Below, one piece after another: positions 17,078-26,907 of a stretch of 57,442 nucleotides of DNA. Each line of letters begins with the position of its first letter. The stretch's first letter is position 1. Source of the stretch: Candidatus Accumulibacter iunctus (GTDB lineage Bacteria > Pseudomonadota > Gammaproteobacteria > Burkholderiales > Rhodocyclaceae). Position numbers and translations under genes: made by a program. The stretch covers positions 1-57,442 of the forward strand of contig DDUX01000126.1 in assembly GCA_002345025.1 (NCBI GenBank), written 5' to 3'. The notes below the pieces were generated by a model, which saw only the letters and a program-made list of their open reading frames with translations, made no database searches and was not told the origin of the DNA.

Positions 17078-18634
17078 ATGATTCCCCGCGAAACAAGTTC
17101 CGCCGCTGCCGCGACCGACTCTGGCTGGAGGACGGCAGGGCCTGTCCTGGCGGTCGTGGTGCTGATCATCCTGGCGCTCTTCAGTGAGACGGCGCTGGAC
17201 ATGGCGAGCATCTGGTGGCGCTCCGACACCTATGCGCACGGGATGATCGTGCCACCGATCGCCCTGTGGCTGGCCTGGCGTCTCCGTGCCGGGCTCAGCG
17301 CGCTGAGCCCGCGCGCCAGCTACCTCGCCGTTGTGCTGTTGGGCGGCGCCGGTTCTGCCTGGTTGCTGGGCCAGGTGGCAGCAGTCAACGCACTCTCGCA
17401 GTTTGCGCTGGTGACGATGCTGGTCCTTGCCGTACCGGCGGTGGTCGGCTGGCAGGTCACGCGCCTGCTCGCGTTTCCACTGCTGTTCCTCTTCTTTGCC
17501 GTCCCTTTTGGCGATTTCACCCAGCCCAAGCTGATGGAGTGGACTGCTGACGCGACCGTCGCCGGCTTGCGGCTCAGCGGCATTCCGGTGTACCGGGAGG
17601 GACAGCACTTGGTGATTCCGAGCGGCAATTGGGCGGTTGTCGAGGCCTGCAGTGGAGTCCGCTACCTCATTGCCTCGATCACGGTCGGAACACTGTACGC
17701 CTATCTCACGTATCGCACGCTCTGGCGGCGATTGCTGTTCGTCCTCGTCTCGATCATCGTGCCGGTGCTTGCCAACTGGGGGCGCGCCTACATGATCGTC
17801 ATGCTGGGGCACCTGTCCGGCAACAAGCTGGCGGTCGGCGTCGACCACCTGGTGTATGGCTGGGTATTCTTCGGCATCGTCATTCTGGCGATGTTCTGGG
17901 TTGGCGCCCGCTGGCGTGAGGACGAGGTGCTGCCACAGCAGGCAACGGCCGTGGTGCCTGCGACCGGCTCGCGCGCATCACCGGCTGCGCTGCTGGCGGC
18001 AGCTGTGGCGACCGTCCTGGTAGCTGGCTTCTGGCCGTTGGCGCTTTGGCAACTCGATCATGCCGCGGCTCGCGAGGTGAAGGGCCTGGCGCCTCTCGGC
18101 CAGATTGCCGGTTGGCAGCCAAGCGACGCCGGCAGTCCATACGACTGGCAGCCGAGGTTTGCTGGGGACGATGCGCGCAGACAGGCCGTATTCCTCAAGG
18201 ACGGCCAGCGCGTCGGGCTGTTCGTCGCCTACTATCGCCACCAGGACCAGCAGCGCAAGCTGGTCAGCTCGACCAACGTCCTGGTGGCGAGTGAAGATCC
18301 GGTATGGGCGAGGGTGGCAGGCGGCGCCAAGGAGATGTCGTTCAACCAGCAGCCGCTCCGGATCCGTACCGCCGAGCTGCGCGGTCTCGAAAGCACGCGG
18401 CTGCTGGTCTGGCAGTGGTACTGGATCAACGGTCGCTGGACGTCCAGCGAGGCAGTCGCCAAGGGCTACACTGCGTTGTCGCGCCTCAGCGGCCAGGGGG
18501 ATGATTCCGCAGTGATTCTCCTCTTTGCACAGCAGGGCCGGCCGGGCGAAGCTGACGCGGCACTTGCCGATTTTGCCACAGCCGCCGGCGCAGCCATCGA
18601 GAGCGCATTGCGGCAGACCGCGGGTGAGCGCTGA
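17078..18634 (+). CDS. xrtA: Exosortase A (XrtA/EpsH) fused to EpsI domain
   Basis: Exosortase is the multi-spanning inner-membrane transpeptidase-like enzyme that cleaves PEP-CTERM signals of exported proteins. The first 280 residues contain about eight membrane spans. The catalytic cysteine is C191 in VEACSGVRYL, the conserved arginine is R236 in ANWGRAYMI and the histidine is H257 in VDHLVYGW. After a further membrane span near residues 305-323, the C-terminal 200 residues form an EpsI (DUF3485) domain recognisable from IAGWQP, VGLFVAYYRHQ and RLLVWQWYWI. EpsI-type domains are found fused to or next to exosortase A in other genomes. No PEP-CTERM protein is encoded in this window, so the substrates must be elsewhere. 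Confidence 0.95.
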   Translation: MIPRETSSAAAATDSGWRTAGPVLAVVVLIILALFSETALDMASIWWRSDTYAHGMIVPPIALWLAWRLRAGLSALSPRASYLAVVLLGGAGSAWLLGQVAAVNALSQFALVTMLVLAVPAVVGWQVTRLLAFPLLFLFFAVPFGDFTQPKLMEWTADATVAGLRLSGIPVYREGQHLVIPSGNWAVVEACSGVRYLIASITVGTLYAYLTYRTLWRRLLFVLVSIIVPVLANWGRAYMIVMLGHLSGNKLAVGVDHLVYGWVFFGIVILAMFWVGARWREDEVLPQQATAVVPATGSRASPAALLAAAVATVLVAGFWPLALWQLDHAAAREVKGLAPLGQIAGWQPSDAGSPYDWQPRFAGDDARRQAVFLKDGQRVGLFVAYYRHQDQQRKLVSSTNVLVASEDPVWARVAGGAKEMSFNQQPLRIRTAELRGLESTRLLVWQWYWINGRWTSSEAVAKGYTALSRLSGQGDDSAVILLFAQQGRPGEADAALADFATAAGAAIESALRQTAGER

Positions 18635-18925
18635 ACACAGGCAGCGCGCGCTTCCCGCTACCGCCAAGCGTGAACAATGACACGGCGCGCCGCGGCGCCG
18701 GGAGGGATCATTGCCGGGTTGGCTGGCGACGACGATCCACGTGATCGGCTAGCGGCCTGCAGGGGATGAGCGCTTGCCCGGGCATGGTTGTCAGGGGCCG
18801 GCAACGCGGTGGTGTTGTCGTCCGGCAGTGGTCGCCGGGTCGCCGGACCTCGCTGCGGCGTCGGCCATGGCGCAGGTTCCGGGCCATGCGCCGCGGCAGC
18901 ATCATTGGGGATATCGACTGGGGCA
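18635..18925 (+). other. 291-base spacer without recognised gene
   Basis: Open frames through this stretch are extensions of the downstream fusion gene and show no family similarity. It contains GC-rich self-complementary stretches, for example around 18684-18700, but no T-run. I found no promoter match good enough to report. It may be the untranslated leader of the following gene or a degraded remnant. Confidence 0.4.
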
Positions 18926-20518
18926 ATGGACAATCAGAGACGCTTGGTCGTGTTTACGGGCAACCTCGCCTACTCGGTACGCAAGGGTATCGTCGAGATC
19001 GATCGCTCGCTTGCCGGTCTGTCCTGGCTGGTGCTCGTCCACTCGCCAAAGAAGAGCGCGCGCCAGCTCCTGCGCAGCCAGTGGCGCAACCTGCGGCGCA
19101 ACGGCTGGCGCTGGCTTCCCTATCAGATGGCAGACCTCTGGCAGCGGCTGCGTCCGGCTGCCGGCGGCCCGCCGACGCCGGACGCACCGGGCTACGAGTT
19201 CTCCGCGACGGCGCTGGCCGCGCAACCGAATGTGCGCGTGCTGCAGGTGGCCGACATCCACGGCAGCGAGGCGCTCGCCGCACTCAGCGACTTCGCGCCT
19301 CATGTCGGCCTGTCACTGGCTGCCCCGATCCTGCGGCGCGCGCTCTTTGCCGTCCCGGCTGCGGGTACCGTCAACCTGCACAAGGGCAAGGTTCCCGACT
19401 ACCGCGGCATGCCGCCCGCGTTCTGGGAACTGTGGAACGACGAGACGACCGTTGGTTGTACCGTCCATTGGGTTGACGATCAGCTCGATACCGGCGAGGT
19501 GGCGGCAGAGGCGGTGGTCGAGCGCGAGAAGCATTCGAGCCTGCGCGGGCTGCAGTTGCGTCTCGATGAGATCGGAGTCGAGCTGATGCGCGACGTCGTC
19601 GGCGAGATCGTCGCTGGACGCCGCCCTGCAATCCCCCAGCCTGCGGGCGGCAGGACCTATCGCAAGCCGACACTGGCGCAAATGGCGGCGCTGCAGCGCA
19701 AGTTGAGTGCAACGGAGGTCAGCCGGCATTCGGTTACTGAATGCCTGGCCAAGGCCGCTCTCAGTGTTGCCGCCCGCCGCAGCTGGCAGCTTGGCGCGCA
19801 TGCCGTCCTGGCGCCGAGGATCACCGTTCTGCTCTATCATCGGGTGACCGATTCCGTGCGCGACAACCTCAGCGTCGGCATCGAGCAGTTCGAGCGGCAG
19901 ATGTCCTTGCTGCGACAGCACTGTTGCGTGCTTTCCCTCGACGAAGTCCTCGCTTGCCGGACGATTCCGCGATCGTCGAAGCCACTGGTCTGCGTCACCT
20001 TCGACGATGGCTATCTGGACAACTATGTCAACGCAGTGCCGAGTTTGCTGCGGCATCAGGTGCCTGCCGCCTTCTTCGTTGCCACCGGAATTGTCAACAG
20101 CACCCGCCGTTTTGCGCACGACATCCGGCGTGGCAATCCGCCGATTCCCATGATGCAGTGGGAGCATCTACGGCGGATGCAGGCGGCGGGATTCAGCATC
20201 GGGTCGCACACCGTCAGTCATATCGACTGCGCCAGCGAGCCGGCCGACGTCGTCTGGGACGAGTTGTGTCAGTCGTTGTCCGACCTGCGCCGCGAACTGG
20301 CCGTCCAGGACTGCATCTTTGCCTATCCGTATGGTGGCCGGCAGCACATGACGGCGGACCGTCTCGAGCTGGTCAGGCGGGCAGGTTACGCCGGCTGTCT
20401 TTCGGCCTACGGCGGCAGCAACCAGGGCCGCGTCGACCCGTTCAACGTTGTTCGCCGGGGGATCAACTGGGAGTTCTCCGATCAGTCGTTCCTGTTGCAG
20501 TGCGTGGGGCTGACATGA
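18926..20518 (+). CDS. Formyltransferase-polysaccharide deacetylase fusion
   Basis: The 530-residue protein joins two enzymes. Residues about 6-215 form a formyltransferase (hydroxymethyl-transferase N-terminal) domain with the catalytic set N150 and H152 in VNLHKG and D188 in LDTGE. The 38-residue spacing equals that in methionyl-tRNA formyltransferase (N108 to D146). The DYRGMPPAFWEL segment matches the folate-enzyme signature. Residues about 297-520 form a NodB-type deacetylase with TFDDGYLDN (D360, D361) and SHTVSH (H428, H432). The likely combined job is to free an amino sugar and N-formylate it, as nucleotide-linked or polymer sugar; the substrate is unknown. The ATG at 18926 is chosen because the formyltransferase fold begins there. 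The stop overlaps the next ATG. Confidence 0.88.
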   Translation: MDNQRRLVVFTGNLAYSVRKGIVEIDRSLAGLSWLVLVHSPKKSARQLLRSQWRNLRRNGWRWLPYQMADLWQRLRPAAGGPPTPDAPGYEFSATALAAQPNVRVLQVADIHGSEALAALSDFAPHVGLSLAAPILRRALFAVPAAGTVNLHKGKVPDYRGMPPAFWELWNDETTVGCTVHWVDDQLDTGEVAAEAVVEREKHSSLRGLQLRLDEIGVELMRDVVGEIVAGRRPAIPQPAGGRTYRKPTLAQMAALQRKLSATEVSRHSVTECLAKAALSVAARRSWQLGAHAVLAPRITVLLYHRVTDSVRDNLSVGIEQFERQMSLLRQHCCVLSLDEVLACRTIPRSSKPLVCVTFDDGYLDNYVNAVPSLLRHQVPAAFFVATGIVNSTRRFAHDIRRGNPPIPMMQWEHLRRMQAAGFSIGSHTVSHIDCASEPADVVWDELCQSLSDLRRELAVQDCIFAYPYGGRQHMTADRLELVRRAGYAGCLSAYGGSNQGRVDPFNVVRRGINWEFSDQSFLLQCVGLT

Positions 20519-21732
20519 AGAACGAGACACGCCCCCTGGTCCTGCACGTGATCCATCACCTGGTTACCGGCGGTATGGAGAACGGCCTGGTCAACCTGAT
20601 CAACCATCTCCCAGAGAACCGCTTTCGTCACGCTGTTGCATGCGTCGAGGATTTTTCCGATTTTCGCCTGCGCCTGACACGTTCCGACACGCCGGTGATT
20701 GCGCTGCATCGCTCGCGCGTCGGCGTCTGGCGACTCCGGCAGGGCCTGTTCCGCCTGTGTCGCCAGTTGCAGCCGACGATCGTTCACTCGCGCAACCAGT
20801 CGGGGCTCGATGCACTCCTGCCGGCCCGGCTGGCCGGTGTGCCCCATTGCATTCATGGCGAGCACGGCTGGGATGTCGATGACCTCGCCGGGCGACGGGT
20901 GAAGCCGGCGCTGCTGCGCCGTCTGCACTCGCCGCTGGTCGACCGCTACATCACGGTTTCGGCCGAGCTCAGGAACTACCTTGTCGAGCGTGTCGGGATT
21001 TCGCCGGGCCGGGTCACCCAGATCATCAACGGAGTCGATGCCGTTCGCTACGCCCCTGCCACCCATGCCGAGCGCTGGCAGTCGCTGCCGGCGGGCTTTG
21101 CCGGCCCCGGTTGCGTCCTTATCGGCACTGTGGGACGGCTGCAGCCGGTCAAGGACCAGGCCACACTGCTGCGGGCTTTTGCTCGCCTCGCCAAGGATGG
21201 TGATGAGCATGCGTCGCGTGCGCGGCTGGTGATCGTCGGTGATGGGCCGTCAGGCGAATCACTGCGCAGACTGGCTGCCGAACTGGGCGTTTCGTCGCTG
21301 ATCTGGTTCCCGGGTGCGGTCAGTAATGTCCGCGAGCTGCTGCAGGCTTTCGACGTCTTCGTTCTGCCGTCTCTTGCCGAGGGGATCTCGAACACGCTTC
21401 TGGAAGCCATGGCCACGGGTCTGCCGTTGCTTGCGACGGCTACTGGCGGCAACGTCGAACTGGTAGCCGATGAGATCAGCGGGCGCCTTTTTCAACCGCG
21501 AGACGTTGCCGGACTGAGCGACCTGTTGCGACAGTATCTGGTCGATCCGCATCGGCGCCAGCGGCATGGTAGTGCGGCGCGCGAGATCGCGCTCGCCCGC
21601 TTCAGTCTGGCGACGATGCTGGCGAACTACCAGGCGGTCTACGAGGAGTTCTGTGATCGGCACCGGCCGGTGCCGGCGACGCTCGTCAGCCGGCAGTCGA
21701 ACTGCGGTGCCGGGCGGGCTGACGGCGGCTGA
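20515..21732 (+). CDS. Glycosyltransferase, PEP-CTERM/EpsH1-associated (family 4)
   Basis: This 405-residue GT-B glycosyltransferase belongs to the exosortase-locus sugar-transferase family (TIGR03088 type). The N-terminal acceptor domain starts HVIHHLVTGGMENGL, with the GG(M/A)E signature. The C-terminal donor domain shows IGTVGRLQPVKDQ and the GT4 EX7E region FVLPSLAEGISNTLLEAMATGLP. The ATG overlaps the previous stop (ATGA), and an upstream in-frame extension lies entirely inside the fusion gene. It is likely cytoplasmic or membrane-peripheral and adds one sugar of the lipid-linked repeat unit. An 85-base gap separates it from the first amidotransferase. Confidence 0.93.
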   Translation: MKNETRPLVLHVIHHLVTGGMENGLVNLINHLPENRFRHAVACVEDFSDFRLRLTRSDTPVIALHRSRVGVWRLRQGLFRLCRQLQPTIVHSRNQSGLDALLPARLAGVPHCIHGEHGWDVDDLAGRRVKPALLRRLHSPLVDRYITVSAELRNYLVERVGISPGRVTQIINGVDAVRYAPATHAERWQSLPAGFAGPGCVLIGTVGRLQPVKDQATLLRAFARLAKDGDEHASRARLVIVGDGPSGESLRRLAAELGVSSLIWFPGAVSNVRELLQAFDVFVLPSLAEGISNTLLEAMATGLPLLATATGGNVELVADEISGRLFQPRDVAGLSDLLRQYLVDPHRRQRHGSAAREIALARFSLATMLANYQAVYEEFCDRHRPVPATLVSRQSNCGAGRADGG

Positions 21733-21817
21733 GGCGACGCTGTCGACCACTGCCGTCGCTGGTGGCGAGTTGCCGGCGGGCGGCTCTTTAATGACCAAGG
21801 GAAGATAGACAAGAGAT

Positions 21818-23758
21818 ATGTGTGGCATTACCGGAATTTTCGATACCCGCAGCCAGCGCGAAGTTGACCGTGCGGTGCTTGCCCGGATGAACGAATCGCA
21901 GCACCATCGCGGCCCGGATGAGGGTGGCCTGCACATCGAACCCGGGCTCGGTTTCGGTCACCGGCGGCTGTCGATCATCGACCTGTCCACCGGGCAGCAG
22001 CCGCTCTACAATGAGGATCAGAGCGTCTGTGTGGTGTTCAACGGCGAGATCTACAACTACCAGGAGTTGATCCCGGAACTTCTGGCGCTTGGTCACCGCT
22101 TCCATACGCGCAGCGATACCGAGGTCATCGTGCATGCCTGGGAGTCGTGGGGCGAGGACTGCGTGCGCCGTTTCCGCGGCATGTTCGCCTTCGCGCTCTG
22201 GGATCGCAACCGCCAGACGCTCTTCCTGGCGCGCGACCGGTTGGCCGTCAAGCCGCTGTACTACGCCCTCCTGCCCGACGGGACCTTCCTCTTCGGCTCC
22301 GAACTGAAGTCCCTGCTGGCACACGGCGGCCTGGTGCGCGACATTGATCCGCTGGCGGTGGAGGAGTACTTCGCGCTTGGTTACGTCGCCGAGCCGCGAA
22401 CGATCTTCCGCCAGGCGAGGAAGCTGCCCCCGGCGCATACCCTGACGCTGCGGCGGGGAATGCCGCTGGCCGAGCCAAAGGAGTACTGGGACGTCCGCTT
22501 CAGTCTCGACAACCGGATCTCGCTGGCCGATGCCTGTGTGCAGCTCGACGCGAGGCTTGGCGAGTCGATTCGCCTGCGCATGATCGCCGAAGTGCCGCTT
22601 GGTGCCTTTCTCTCCGGGGGGGTCGATTCGAGCGCCGTCGTTGCCCTGATGGCCGGACTTTCATCGGCGCCAGTGAACACCTGCTCGATTGCTTTCGATG
22701 ATCCTGCCTTCAACGAAGCCGCCTTCGCACAGACGGTTGCCGACCGCTACCGGACCAATCATCACTGTGACCTCGTTGCCAGCGACGACTTCGATCTGAT
22801 CGATGCGCTGGCCCGGCTGTACGATGAGCCGTACGCCGACAGTTCGGCGATTCCGACCTATCGCGTCTGTCAGCTCGCGCGCAAGCATGTGACCGTGGCA
22901 CTTTCCGGCGATGGCGGCGACGAGACTTTCGGCGGCTATCGCCGTTATCGCCTGCACCTGATGGAAGAGCGCCTGCGCGCGGTGCTGCCGTACGGGGTGC
23001 GGCGGCCGCTTTTCGGCCTGCTCGGACGAGCTTACCCGAAGGCCGACTGGGCGCCTCGCATGTTTCGCGCCAAAACCAGTTTCGAGGGCATGGCAAGAAC
23101 GACCGTTGGCGGCTATTTTCATGCGATGTCGATCCTGCGCGATCCGATGCGCCGCGAGCTGTTTACCGATCGTTTCCGCCGCGAGGCCGGCGGTTACAAC
23201 GCGCAGGAGGTCTTTCGCCGGCACGCACAGCGTTCCGGTACCGAGGATCCCCTGGCTCTGATCCAGTACCTCGACCTCAAGACCTACCTAGTGGGAGACA
23301 TCAACACCAAGGTGGATCGTGCCAGCATGGCGCATTCGCTCGAGGTCCGTGAGCCGCTGATGGATCACGAACTGGTCGAGTGGATGGCGACCCTGCCGTC
23401 TTCGTTCAAGGTACACGGTCAGGAGGGGAAGTACCTGCTGAAGGAAGCGATGAAGTCGCGCCTGCCGCACGATATCCTGTACCGTCCCAAGATGGGTTTC
23501 GCCGTGCCGCTCGCGCGCTGGTTCCGCGGCCCGCTGCGGGAGCGCGTACAGCAGGCCGTGCTCGGACCCCGCCTGGCGGCTACCGGCTGGTTCAATACCG
23601 CCTACCTGCAGCATCTGATCGACGCGCATCAGTCGGGGGCGAGAGATTACAGTTCGCCGCTGTGGACGATACTCATGTTCGAGGCGTTTCTGCGTAACGT
23701 CATGGACCCGCCTGCCGAGCAGGCTGCGGTGGCCGTCGCGGACGACGGATCGCGATGA
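21818..23758 (+). CDS. XrtA-associated AsnB-type amidotransferase 1
   Basis: This 646-residue protein is of the asparagine-synthase family, exosortase-associated type (TIGR03108 type). The N-terminal glutaminase starts MCGITGIF, so cysteine 2 is the nucleophile, with HRGPDEGG and NGEIYNY following. The synthetase domain has the PP-loop LSGGVDSSA (about residues 265-273) and GDGGDETFGGY. In sugar clusters such enzymes amidate carboxyl groups (for example uronic acids, as proposed for WbpS) rather than aspartate. That assignment is an inference here, but the AlgD-like dehydrogenase in the same operon would provide a uronic acid. The stop overlaps the next ATG (ATGA). Confidence 0.93.
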   Translation: MCGITGIFDTRSQREVDRAVLARMNESQHHRGPDEGGLHIEPGLGFGHRRLSIIDLSTGQQPLYNEDQSVCVVFNGEIYNYQELIPELLALGHRFHTRSDTEVIVHAWESWGEDCVRRFRGMFAFALWDRNRQTLFLARDRLAVKPLYYALLPDGTFLFGSELKSLLAHGGLVRDIDPLAVEEYFALGYVAEPRTIFRQARKLPPAHTLTLRRGMPLAEPKEYWDVRFSLDNRISLADACVQLDARLGESIRLRMIAEVPLGAFLSGGVDSSAVVALMAGLSSAPVNTCSIAFDDPAFNEAAFAQTVADRYRTNHHCDLVASDDFDLIDALARLYDEPYADSSAIPTYRVCQLARKHVTVALSGDGGDETFGGYRRYRLHLMEERLRAVLPYGVRRPLFGLLGRAYPKADWAPRMFRAKTSFEGMARTTVGGYFHAMSILRDPMRRELFTDRFRREAGGYNAQEVFRRHAQRSGTEDPLALIQYLDLKTYLVGDINTKVDRASMAHSLEVREPLMDHELVEWMATLPSSFKVHGQEGKYLLKEAMKSRLPHDILYRPKMGFAVPLARWFRGPLRERVQQAVLGPRLAATGWFNTAYLQHLIDAHQSGARDYSSPLWTILMFEAFLRNVMDPPAEQAAVAVADDGSR

Positions 23759-24966
23759 GCCTGCGTATCCTGCACGTCCTCGACCACTCGTTGCCGCTGC
23801 ACAGTGGCTACAGTTTTCGCACGCTGGCCATCCTCCGCGAGCAGCGCGCTCTCGGCTGGCAGACGGTGCATCTGACGACGCCAAAGCAGGGCGCCGGAGA
23901 TGCCCTGTGCGAGGAGGTCGATGGCTGGCTGTTTCATCGTACGCCGAGCGCGCCACGCTGCGGTCTGCTGCAGCAGATGCGGCTGACTGCAGCACGCCTG
24001 CAGCAGGTGGTGCGGTCCACCGCGCCGGACCTGATCCACGCGCATTCGCCCGTGCTCAACGCCTTGCCGAGCCTCTGGGTCGGGCGCCGCCAGCGGTTGC
24101 CGGTGATCTACGAGATGCGCGCCTCGTGGGAGGATGCCGCGGTCGATCACGGGACGACGCGTGCCGGCAGTCTGCGCTACCGCGCGTCACGGGCACTCGA
24201 GAGTTTCGCACTGCATCACGCTGATGAGGTGACGACGATCTGTCAGGGACTGCACGGAGATATCGCCGCCCGCGGCATCCCGCCGGAGCGCATCACGGTG
24301 ATTCCGAACGCGGTCGATGTCGAGCTGTTCCGCCTTGACGCAGAACCGGATTCCGGGTTGCGGCGGTCGCTCGGACTCGACGGCGCGACGGTCATCGGTT
24401 TCGCGGGTTCGTTCTACGGCTATGAAGGACTCGATCTGCTGCTCGCAGCGGCCCGGCTGCTGCTGCCCCGCCATCCGCAATTGCGCGTGCTGTTGGTTGG
24501 TGGCGGGCCGCAGGAAAACAGCCTCAAAGCGCAGGCAGCGGCGGCGGGCATCGCGCAGCAGGTGATTTTCACCGGTCGGGTGCCGCACGCGGAAGTGCAA
24601 CGTTACTATGAGCTGATCGACGTCTTGGCCTACCCGCGTCTGCCAATCCGGCTGACCGAACTGGTCACCCCGCTGAAGCCGCTTGAGGCGATGGCGCAGG
24701 GACGGATGCTGGTCGCATCCGACGTCGGCGGCCACCGCGAGTTGATCCGGCATGGCGAGACCGGCTTCCTCTTTCGTGCCGGCGATGCCGATGCACTGGC
24801 CGCAGCCATCGACGAGCTGCTGGCAAGGCGCCAGCGGTGGCCGGAAATCCGCCAGCGGGCGCGGCGCTTTGTCGAGGTCGAGCGGACCTGGGCGACCAGC
24901 GTTGCACGCTACCGCGAGGTCTACCGGCGGGCTCTGGCCCGCTGCGACCGCAGCCCATCCATCTGA
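23755..24966 (+). CDS. Exosortase A-associated glycosyltransferase (Daro_2409-like, family 4)
   Basis: The 403-residue GT-B protein resembles the exosortase A-associated glycosyltransferase family (TIGR04063 type). It starts ILHVLDHSLPLHSGYSFR, a typical acceptor-domain opening. The donor domain has GFAGSFYGYEGLDLLL, LLVGGGPQE and the GT4 motif region PLKPLEAMAQGRMLVAS. It lies between the two amidotransferase genes and overlaps the first by four bases. Its probable role is adding one sugar to the lipid-linked repeat; donor and acceptor cannot be told from sequence. Confidence 0.93.
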   Translation: MSLRILHVLDHSLPLHSGYSFRTLAILREQRALGWQTVHLTTPKQGAGDALCEEVDGWLFHRTPSAPRCGLLQQMRLTAARLQQVVRSTAPDLIHAHSPVLNALPSLWVGRRQRLPVIYEMRASWEDAAVDHGTTRAGSLRYRASRALESFALHHADEVTTICQGLHGDIAARGIPPERITVIPNAVDVELFRLDAEPDSGLRRSLGLDGATVIGFAGSFYGYEGLDLLLAAARLLLPRHPQLRVLLVGGGPQENSLKAQAAAAGIAQQVIFTGRVPHAEVQRYYELIDVLAYPRLPIRLTELVTPLKPLEAMAQGRMLVASDVGGHRELIRHGETGFLFRAGDADALAAAIDELLARRQRWPEIRQRARRFVEVERTWATSVARYREVYRRALARCDRSPSI

Positions 24967-24981
24967 GCGCGAGGTTCCATC

Positions 24982-26907
24982 GTGTGCGGCATTCACGGCA
25001 TCTATCGTTTTGACGGGTTGAGCGTCGAGCCCGGAATTCTCTCGGCCATGGGTGATCGCACCCGGCATCGTGGTCCCGACGACGAGGGCAGCCATCTCGA
25101 TGGCCCCTGCGGTATCGCCATGCGTCGCCTGTCGATCATCGACCTTGCCGGTGGCCATCAGCCGCTGTCGAACGCCGACGGGAGCTTGTGGCTGGTATGC
25201 AACGGCGAGATCTACAACTACCGCGAGCTGCGTCGCGAGTTGCAGGAGAAGGGCTACCGCTTCAAGACCGGCTCCGACTGCGAAGTGTTGATTCACCTGT
25301 ACGACGCCGAGGGTGACGAGTTCATCCAGCGGCTCAACGGGATGTTCGACTTCGCACTTTGGGACGCGCGCCGGCGCCGCTTGCTGATCGGCCGTGACCG
25401 ACTCGGCGTCAAGCCCCTGTATGTTCTGCACGACTGGCAGCGACTCGCCTTTGCCAGCGAAGCCAAGGCCTTGCTCGCGTTGCCCGGGATCAGCGCCGAA
25501 CTCGATCGCGACGTGCTGGCCGACTACCTGCACCTCGGTTACGTTGCCGCTCCCGGCTGCATCTTCAAGGGCATTCGCAAGCTGCCGCCGGCGACACTGC
25601 TGGCGGTCGAGGCGGGTCAGGTGCGCGAGTGGCGCTACTGGCGTCTGCCCGACCGCTGCACGCAGGGCGTATCGGAAAGCGAATGGTGCGACCGCGTGCG
25701 CGTGCAGCTCGACGAGTCGGTGCGGATGCAGATGGTCAGCGATGTGCCGATCGGCGCCTTCCTGTCGGGGGGCGTCGATTCGAGTGCCGTCGTCGGCCTG
25801 ATGGCGCGCCATTCGGAGCAGCCGATCCGGACCTACGCCATCGGTTTTGCCGGTGGCGAAGCCGAGGCGCTCTACAACGAGCTCCCCTATGCGCGCCGGG
25901 TGGCCGATCTCTTTGCCACCGAACACCGCGAGATCCTCGTCCGCCCGGACGTGGTTGCGCTGCTGCCCAAGCTGCTCTGGCACATGGACGAGCCATTGTC
26001 CGATACCGCCTTCATCACCACCTTCCTCGTCTCCGAGTTCGCGCGCGAGGATGTCAAGGTGATCCTGTCCGGGGTCGGCGGCGACGAGTTGTTCGGCGGT
26101 TACCGGCGCTACCTCGGCGGTCACTATGCCAAGCGCTATCGCAACCTGCCGGCGTGGCTGCGCCGCCTGGCACGTCTGGCGGCTGCACGCCTGCCGGCCG
26201 ACAGGCACGTCGGCCTCCTCAACCGACTGCGCCTGGCGAAGGGTTTCATCGCCTCGGCCGAGATGAGTGCCGACGAGCGCTATCGCAGCTACCTGCAGGT
26301 GCTGGACCGGCAGGCCGTCGCCGCGCTGCTGATCGAGCCACGGGGCCAGGCCTCGGATCCGCTGACCCGGGCCTTCGCCGCGGCCGGCAACGACGATGAG
26401 CTGAACCGCATGTTCGCTGTCGATGCGGAAACGCAGTTGCCGGATGACCTGCTGCTGCTGACCGACAAGATGAGCATGGCGGTTTCGCTCGAGTGCCGGG
26501 TGCCGTTGCTGGATCACCAACTCGTTGAACTGGCGGCAGCTATCCCGTCTGCTGTCAAACTGCGCGACGGACGGCTGAAGAGCCTGCTGAAACTGGCGCT
26601 CGCCGACCTGCTGCCCGACGACATCCTCAATCGCCAGAAACGCGGTTTCGGAACGCCTATGGGCGCCTGGCTGAAGCGTGAGCTGGCGCCACTTCTGCGC
26701 CGTCTGCTGGCCCCGGCTGTGGTCGAGGCACGTGGCCTGTTTCATTCTTCGCTGGTGGCACGCCTGATCGCCGACCACGATGCCAACCGGATCGATGGCA
26801 CCGACGTCCTGCTGGCGCTGCTGAACCTTGAGGTGTGGAGCCGCATCTACCTCGACCGGCGTGACCCGGCTGATGTGGCGGAAGAACTCAAGAGCTACGT
26901 GCGATGA
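24982..26907 (+). CDS. XrtA-associated AsnB-type amidotransferase 2
   Basis: This second asparagine-synthase-type protein (641 residues) starts at a GTG giving MCGIHGIYRF, so the nucleophilic cysteine 2 is intact. HRGPDDEG and NGEIYNY complete the glutaminase domain. The synthetase domain has LSGGVDSSA (about residues 260-268) and GVGGDELFGGY. It is clearly a diverged paralogue of the enzyme at 21818 and is separated from it by one glycosyltransferase, so the two may act on different carboxyl groups. The ribosome site is GAGGTT 7 bases upstream of the GTG. It overlaps the next gene by four bases. Confidence 0.93.
   Translation: MCGIHGIYRFDGLSVEPGILSAMGDRTRHRGPDDEGSHLDGPCGIAMRRLSIIDLAGGHQPLSNADGSLWLVCNGEIYNYRELRRELQEKGYRFKTGSDCEVLIHLYDAEGDEFIQRLNGMFDFALWDARRRRLLIGRDRLGVKPLYVLHDWQRLAFASEAKALLALPGISAELDRDVLADYLHLGYVAAPGCIFKGIRKLPPATLLAVEAGQVREWRYWRLPDRCTQGVSESEWCDRVRVQLDESVRMQMVSDVPIGAFLSGGVDSSAVVGLMARHSEQPIRTYAIGFAGGEAEALYNELPYARRVADLFATEHREILVRPDVVALLPKLLWHMDEPLSDTAFITTFLVSEFAREDVKVILSGVGGDELFGGYRRYLGGHYAKRYRNLPAWLRRLARLAAARLPADRHVGLLNRLRLAKGFIASAEMSADERYRSYLQVLDRQAVAALLIEPRGQASDPLTRAFAAAGNDDELNRMFAVDAETQLPDDLLLLTDKMSMAVSLECRVPLLDHQLVELAAAIPSAVKLRDGRLKSLLKLALADLLPDDILNRQKRGFGTPMGAWLKRELAPLLRRLLAPAVVEARGLFHSSLVARLIADHDANRIDGTDVLLALLNLEVWSRIYLDRRDPADVAEELKSYVR

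Noticed and set aside
24187..26778. 863-codon open frame on the minus strand
   Set aside because: It lies opposite two clearly coding genes (glycosyltransferase and amidotransferase) and has no recognisable domain or start signal; long antisense frames are expected at this GC content.
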